A DNA stretch of 42,346 nt from Wagnerdoeblera sp046292685 (GTDB taxonomy: Bacteria; Pseudomonadota; Alphaproteobacteria; Rhodobacterales; Rhodobacteraceae), in contig NZ_JBKBQM010000027.1 in assembly GCF_046292685.1 (NCBI RefSeq), positions 1-42,346 of the forward strand. Reading direction: 5' to 3'. The notes under the pieces are model-generated. The model worked only from the letters and a program-made list of their open reading frames with translations, did not search any database and was not told the DNA's origin. This document shows positions 38,559 through 42,346 of the stretch, piece by piece. The position numbers and the translations under genes are program-made. Positions within the stretch are counted from its first letter, which is position 1, and each line of letters opens with the position of its first letter.

Positions 38559-40037
38559 ATGCTGGACACCGCAACCGACCTGCGCGCAATGCTGAAAGAC
38601 CCGTCGCTGCTGGCGACCAAGGCCTATGTGGCCGGAGAATGGATCGATGCCGACGATGGCAGCACCTTTCCCGTGACCAACCCCGCCCGGGGCGACGTGA
38701 TCTGCACCGTGCCCAACCTCGGGCGGGCCGAGGTGGCGCGCGCCATTGCCGCCGCCGAAACCGCGATGAAGGCCTGGCAAAGGCGCACCGCCAAGGACCG
38801 CGCCAATGTCATGCGCAAGTGGTTCAACCTGATGATGGAGGCGCAAGACGACCTGGGCGCCATCCTGACCGCCGAAATGGGCAAGCCGCTGGCCGAGGCC
38901 AAGGGCGAAATCGCCTATGGCGCCAGTTTCATCGAATGGTTCGCCGAAGAAGCCAAGCGCATCTACGGCGAAACCATCCCCGGCCATCAGCCCGACAAGC
39001 GCATCACCGTGCTGCGCCAGCCGATCGGGGTTGTGGCCAGCATCACGCCGTGGAACTTTCCCAACGCCATGATCACCCGCAAATGCGGCCCGGCGATTGC
39101 GGCGGGCTGCGGCTTTGTCGGGCGGCCTGCGGCGGAAACGCCGCTGTCGGCGCTGGCGCTGGCGGTGCTGGCGGAACGGGCCGGCATTCCGGCGGGGCTG
39201 TTCTCCATCGTCACGTCGCGCCGGTCTTCGGACATCGGCAAGGAGTTCTGCGAAAACCCGGCGATCCGCAAGCTGACCTTCACCGGCAGCACCGAGGTGG
39301 GGCGCATCCTGCTGAAGCAGGCCGCCGACCAGGTGCTGAAATGCAGCATGGAGCTGGGCGGCAACGCGCCTTTCATCGTGTTCGACGATGCCGACCTGGA
39401 TGCGGCGGTCGCGGGCGCCATGATGTCGAAATACCGCAACAACGGGCAGACCTGCGTTTGCGCCAACCGGATCTATGTGCAGGCGGGGGTCTATGACGCC
39501 TTTACCGCCAAGCTGAAGGCGGCGGTGAGCAAGATGGTGGTCGGCGACGGGCTGAAACCCGGCACCGATCTTGGCCCGCTGATCAACATGGCCGCCGTGG
39601 AAAAGGTCGAGGAACACATCGCCGACGCGCTGGCCAAGGGCGGCGAGGTGATTGCGGGCGGCAAGCGGCACGGAAACGGCGGCAGCTTCTTCGAGCCCAC
39701 GATCATCACCGGCGTCACCCAGGCCATGAAGGTGGCGCAGGAAGAAACCTTCGGGCCTCTTGCGCCGCTGTTCCGGTTCGAGACCGAGGACGAGGCGATC
39801 GGCTATGCCAACGACACCATCTTCGGCCTTGCCGCCTATTTCTATGCCCGCGACATCGGCCGCATCACCCGGGTGCAAGAGGCGCTGGAATACGGCATCG
39901 TCGGGGTCAATACCGGCATCATCTCGACCGAGGTTGCGCCTTTCGGCGGGGTCAAGCAATCGGGTCTCGGGCGCGAAGGCAGCCGCCACGGGATCGAGGA
40001 TTACCTCGAAATGAAATACGTCTGCCTGTCGATCTGA
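38559..40037 (+). CDS. gabD: Succinate-semialdehyde dehydrogenase
   Basis: A 492-residue aldehyde dehydrogenase that oxidises succinate semialdehyde to succinate with NAD(P)+. Motifs are PWNFP (164-168), FTGSTEVG, ELGGNAPFIV, and the catalytic Cys299 in NGQTCVCANR. Cys301, two residues later, is the redox-switch partner known in E. coli GabD. The usual Lys of the KPA motif reads Arg189 (VGRPAAETP), so coenzyme binding may differ slightly. GGGAGG precedes the ATG. GABA transaminase is not adjacent. A strong terminator follows. The two dyads upstream suggest regulation. Confidence 0.93.
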   Translation: MLDTATDLRAMLKDPSLLATKAYVAGEWIDADDGSTFPVTNPARGDVICTVPNLGRAEVARAIAAAETAMKAWQRRTAKDRANVMRKWFNLMMEAQDDLGAILTAEMGKPLAEAKGEIAYGASFIEWFAEEAKRIYGETIPGHQPDKRITVLRQPIGVVASITPWNFPNAMITRKCGPAIAAGCGFVGRPAAETPLSALALAVLAERAGIPAGLFSIVTSRRSSDIGKEFCENPAIRKLTFTGSTEVGRILLKQAADQVLKCSMELGGNAPFIVFDDADLDAAVAGAMMSKYRNNGQTCVCANRIYVQAGVYDAFTAKLKAAVSKMVVGDGLKPGTDLGPLINMAAVEKVEEHIADALAKGGEVIAGGKRHGNGGSFFEPTIITGVTQAMKVAQEETFGPLAPLFRFETEDEAIGYANDTIFGLAAYFYARDIGRITRVQEALEYGIVGVNTGIISTEVAPFGGVKQSGLGREGSRHGIEDYLEMKYVCLSI

Positions 40038-40064
40038 GTTGATTCTCAGGACGCGAAAGAAAGG

Positions 40065-40098
40065 GGGCGGCCGGCGCGGCTGCCCTCTTTTCTTTTTT
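40065..40098 (+). terminator. Rho-independent terminator of gabD
   Basis: An 8-base stem with one G-T pair (GGGCGGCC/GGCTGCCC) and a 5-base loop is followed by a 13-base pyrimidine run with 11 T. It lies 28 bases after the gabD stop. The rest of the gap to 40264 holds no supported gene. Confidence 0.88.
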
Positions 40099-40264
40099 GC
40101 CAGCGGCTTGCAAGCCTGCGCTCCTTTTCTCGCGGGCGGCGGCTGCGGGCCTGTTATCCGATAGCAGCATCGCGCTTTTGCCTGACCGGGCCGGGCTGGC
40201 CATGTTCGGCGTATCGAAACCCGCCGGGCCGTCTGCCCCGGCGCAACCCAGGAAGGAGCCCGAC

Positions 40265-40711
40265 ATGCTGCCCGCTGTCACCCGCACCGCCACCGCCGCG
40301 ATCACCGCCCTTGCGCTTGCCCTTGGCGCGGCCGCCCCGGCCCACGCCCTTGGCAAGAACGAACGCAACGTGCTGAAGGGCGTCTTCGCCGCGGTGCTGA
40401 TCCACGAGCTTGTCAAGCAGGGGCGCGCCAATGCGCAACCCGCGCCTGCGCCGATTCCGGTGCAGCCCGTGCCGCATCCCGGCTATCAGGCCAACGTGGC
40501 TGCTGCGGCGTTCTACGAATTCAGCCCGCAGGCCCGGCGCATGATCCAGCAGCGGCTGGCGGCCTATGGCTATTACCGCGGCGGAATCGACGGGAAATGG
40601 GGCCCCGGCACCGCCGCCGCCGTCCAGGCCTATGCCCGCGACGTCAATTCCAGTGCCAGCCTTGCCAGCCGCGACGGCACGATCCGGCTTTACAACCACC
40701 TGATCGGCTGA
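40265..40711 (+). CDS. Exported peptidoglycan-binding-like protein
   Basis: A 148-residue protein. A signal peptide (about 1-27, ending AAPAHA) is followed by a basic helix (GKNERNVLKGVFAAVLIHELVKQG), a Pro-rich linker and a PG_binding_1-like domain (QQRLAAYGYYRGGIDGKWGP then TAAAVQAYARD). The repeat residues Leu, Gly-Tyr, Asp-Gly and Gly-Pro match that domain. It probably binds peptidoglycan in the periplasm. The ATG at 40265 follows AAGGAGCCCGAC; longer frames were rejected because they lack a ribosome site. Confidence 0.8.
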   Translation: MLPAVTRTATAAITALALALGAAAPAHALGKNERNVLKGVFAAVLIHELVKQGRANAQPAPAPIPVQPVPHPGYQANVAAAAFYEFSPQARRMIQQRLAAYGYYRGGIDGKWGPGTAAAVQAYARDVNSSASLASRDGTIRLYNHLIG

Positions 40712-40815
40712 GGATGCCGCGCCAGGGCCCGACGCCTGCCGCCTGGCCGCCGCGGATTTGCCGCAAGGGCATGGCACCGTCACCCGACAAGTGGTTCATT
40801 CGTGACGAGGTTGCC

Positions 40816-41007
40816 ATGCCCGCCCATCCCGACCCGTTCCTGCTGGCGCAGATTCGCCAGTTGATCGCGCAGGATCTGCGCGCCGCAAGTTCGCATGACG
40901 ACCTGATGCGCCGCCTTGCGGCCAAGGGTTTCGGTCTGCGTGACAGCGACGACGGGCCGATGCTGACCACGCTGCCGCACGGGCGCGATATCGGGCCGCT
41001 GCACTGA
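40816..41007 (+). CDS. Small conserved-looking hypothetical protein
   Basis: A 63-residue protein with two amphipathic helices (FLLAQIRQLIAQDLRAAS and HDDLMRRLAAKGFGLRD), then a short beta-like tail (GPMLTTLPHGRDI). It resembles a mini helical/beta DNA- or RNA-binding module, but no family is recognised. GACGAGG precedes the ATG. It converges with the NYN gene, only three bases separating the stops, so the two mRNAs overlap at their ends. Confidence 0.6.
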   Translation: MPAHPDPFLLAQIRQLIAQDLRAASSHDDLMRRLAAKGFGLRDSDDGPMLTTLPHGRDIGPLH

Positions 41008-41010
41008 CGC

Positions 41011-41763
41011 TCAGGTCACGTCGCGCGCCTGCAACTGGCCGCCCGGGCCCTGGCGCACCTCGAACCGTGGCAGCTTGCGCACCAGATCGGAGAACTTGGC
41101 ACTGCCATAGGTGCGGGTGTCGAAGTCGGGGTTGGCCTGGGTGATGAACTGCCCTATCTGCCCCAGCGAATACCATTCGCCTTCGGGGTCGATCGCCCGC
41201 ATCGCCGCCACGATCAACGGAATCGCCTGGGCGGGGGGCAGCTTGTCGCCGGGTGTCCGCGCAGGTTCGGGGGCCGTATCCGGTTTGGAAACCTGCGGCG
41301 CGGGGGCGCGCGCCGGCTCGGCCGGCCCAAGGTTTTCGACATAGATGAACCGCTTGCAGGCCATGCGAAAGGCCTCGGGCGTCTTCTTTTCGCCAATGCC
41401 GTAGACATCCAGCCCCTGTTCGCGGATGCGCGCCGCCAGGCGGGTGAAATCGCTGTCCGAGGAGACCAGCACGAACCCGTCGAACAGGCCCGAATGCAGG
41501 AAATCCATCGCCGAGATCACCAGCCCGATGTCGGAAGCGTTCTTGCCCTTGGTGTTGGAAAACTGCTGGTCGGCCACCAGGCCCAAGGCCGCCACCTTTT
41601 CGGCCCATTTGTTCAGCCGCTGCGCCGACCAGTCGCCATAGATGCGGCGCACGGAAGCCTCGCCCAGCGAAGCGATCTCCTCGAAGATCGCTTCCGCATA
41701 ATGGGCGGGCACGTTGTCGGCGTCGATCAGCACGCAAAGGCGCGGGGCGCGAGAGTCTGGCAT
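41011..41763 (-). CDS. NYN-domain (LabA/DUF88) ribonuclease-like protein with a LOTUS/OST-HTH domain
   Basis: A 250-residue protein of two domains. The N-terminal NYN/PIN-like nuclease domain (about 8-145) has acidic residues Asp14 and Asp16 (LIDADNVPA), Asp78 (KNASDIGL), and Asp103 and Asp105 (SSDSDFTRLA), the metal-binding set. A Pro/Ala-rich linker leads to a C-terminal OST-HTH/LOTUS domain (about 178-245, YSLGQIGQFITQANPDFDTR ... FSDLVRKL), which binds RNA. Such proteins are predicted metal-dependent RNases. The target RNA is unknown. It is convergent with the small ORF at 40816. Confidence 0.87.
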   Translation of the reverse strand: MPDSRAPRLCVLIDADNVPAHYAEAIFEEIASLGEASVRRIYGDWSAQRLNKWAEKVAALGLVADQQFSNTKGKNASDIGLVISAMDFLHSGLFDGFVLVSSDSDFTRLAARIREQGLDVYGIGEKKTPEAFRMACKRFIYVENLGPAEPARAPAPQVSKPDTAPEPARTPGDKLPPAQAIPLIVAAMRAIDPEGEWYSLGQIGQFITQANPDFDTRTYGSAKFSDLVRKLPRFEVRQGPGGQLQARDVT

Positions 41764-41835
41764 TTGACATCCTTCCGGTTGCCCAACCTTAACGCGCCTG
41801 CGCCGGCGCCGAAAGCGCGATTGCGCCGTAGCCGG

Positions 41836-42189
41836 TTATTGCGCTTGCCAGATTGCCTTGACCCGGTCCGCCACGATCATGCGGGCGTCGTTGTTGTTGT
41901 CGGAGTTGTGCACGATCAGGAAGGGCTCCACCATGCCGGCCTCGATCGGGCAGATGATGAGCGCGTCGATCACGTTGCCGCGCATGCCGTAGCCGCCGAT
42001 CGTCCATTCGCTGCGGCCGATGTCGCCGGAACCGCCGTGCTGGTCGAAGTAGGATTTGAAGGTTCTCTCGGCGCGGGCCATGCAGTCGGCGCGCTGGGAC
42101 ATGGAGCCCAGATCGTCCACCGTCCAGCCGGCGGCGAAGGCGGGGGTTGCAAGCATGGCAGCGGCACAGGCTGCAAGAAGTGTCTTCAT
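41836..42189 (-). CDS. Secreted hypothetical protein with a likely disulfide
   Basis: A 117-residue protein with a signal peptide (about 1-20, ending TPAFA). The mature part holds two cysteines (ADCMARAER and IICPIEAG) that could pair, and a glycine-rich middle (HGGSGDIGRSEWTIGGYGMRG). The family is not recognised. CACGAGGTC precedes the ATG. The gene is followed within 40 bases by an IS end, so its upstream region has been altered by the insertion. Confidence 0.7.
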   Translation of the reverse strand: MKTLLAACAAAMLATPAFAAGWTVDDLGSMSQRADCMARAERTFKSYFDQHGGSGDIGRSEWTIGGYGMRGNVIDALIICPIEAGMVEPFLIVHNSDNNNDARMIVADRVKAIWQAQ

Positions 42190-42226
42190 GGTATGACCTC
42201 GTGGCAAGAGATGGCGGCAGCTTAAC

Positions 42227-42346
42227 AGGCTGCTGAAGAAGTCAGCCCTCGACCCGGAGTTAGGAACATGTTTCACCCTTTGCACGACAACGGTGGGGGT
42301 GATGATGCGCGGGACGGACGAGGCGAGCGGGTCGCTGTTCAGCTAT
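42227..42346 (+). mobile_element. Left end of an IS5-type insertion sequence (runs off the window)
   Basis: AGGCTGCTGAAGAAGTCAGC (42227-42246) looks like the terminal inverted repeat of an IS5/IS1182-type element, and a transposase start lies about 75 bases inside. The right end is beyond the window. The flanking TTAA just outside may belong to a target duplication but cannot be checked. Confidence 0.75.
42302..42346 (+). CDS. IS5-family transposase, N-terminal fragment (partial)
   Basis: Only the first 15 codons are present (MMRGTDEASGSLFSY). This matches the conserved start of a widespread alphaproteobacterial DDE transposase with an N-terminal DUF772 domain. GGTGGGGG lies before the ATG. 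The call depends on a short segment and on the adjacent inverted repeat. Confidence 0.75.
   Translation, partial: MMRGTDEASGSLFSY

Overview
This is a very GC-rich, densely packed bacterial chromosome segment. The gene content points to an alphaproteobacterium of the Rhodobacteraceae/Paracoccaceae: an Irr-type Fur regulator with an MbfA iron exporter, COQ9, a DUF1007-NicO nickel/cobalt pair, thiBPQ behind a TPP riboswitch, a baeRF-type protein, and a recurring intergenic motif (YTTCACCTTG...AAATATCC plus GC hairpins) that I associate with this group. No database search was possible, so family names rest on visible motifs and general knowledge.

Both edges look like mobile-element sequence. Positions 1-117 carry an ORF tail and a likely insertion-sequence end that truncates a probable amidohydrolase gene. 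Positions 42227-42346 are the left end and first 15 codons of an IS5-type transposase. Between them the region is ordinary chromosome. No rRNA, tRNA, CRISPR array, prophage or compact defence island was found.

Layout. 0.2-3 kb: HSL-type esterase, a tandem-repeat intergenic region, DUF1007 and NicO transporter. 3-6.2 kb: SDR with a stand-alone RAM (Lrp/AsnC ligand-binding) protein, thiolase, and an RsbV/RsbW-like partner-switch pair. 6.4-9.8 kb: promoter, TPP riboswitch and thiBPQ. 9.9-13.4 kb: iron module (mbfA with an Irr-like operator, irr) enclosing an alpha/beta hydrolase-HAD pair, then a GlsB-like membrane protein. 13.4-18.3 kb: TrkH, SmpB, an orphan asparagine-synthetase-like protein and a DUF2157-type membrane protein. 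18.3-25 kb: lytic transglycosylase, dapA, outer-membrane beta-barrel, truA, aromatic aminotransferase, sseA. 25-31 kb: M20 amidohydrolase, mepA, UMF1-type MFS, and leuA behind a leucine-rich leader peptide. 31-34 kb: LysM protein, baeRF protein, rpsU. 33.5-42.2 kb: COQ9, quinone oxidoreductase, SDR, P1 peptidase, a KFase-like esterase, gabD, a peptidoglycan-binding protein, a NYN-LOTUS protein and small secreted proteins.

The most informative regulatory signals are the TPP riboswitch on the thiamine transporter, a leucine attenuation leader on leuA, an Irr-like dyad over the mbfA promoter with irr 1.6 kb away, a possibly leaderless irr mRNA, and paired dyads in front of gabD. The least explained items are the dispersed intergenic repeat, the baeRF protein with a GGQ-like loop, the orphan AsnB-like protein and the 41-42 bp tandem repeat.
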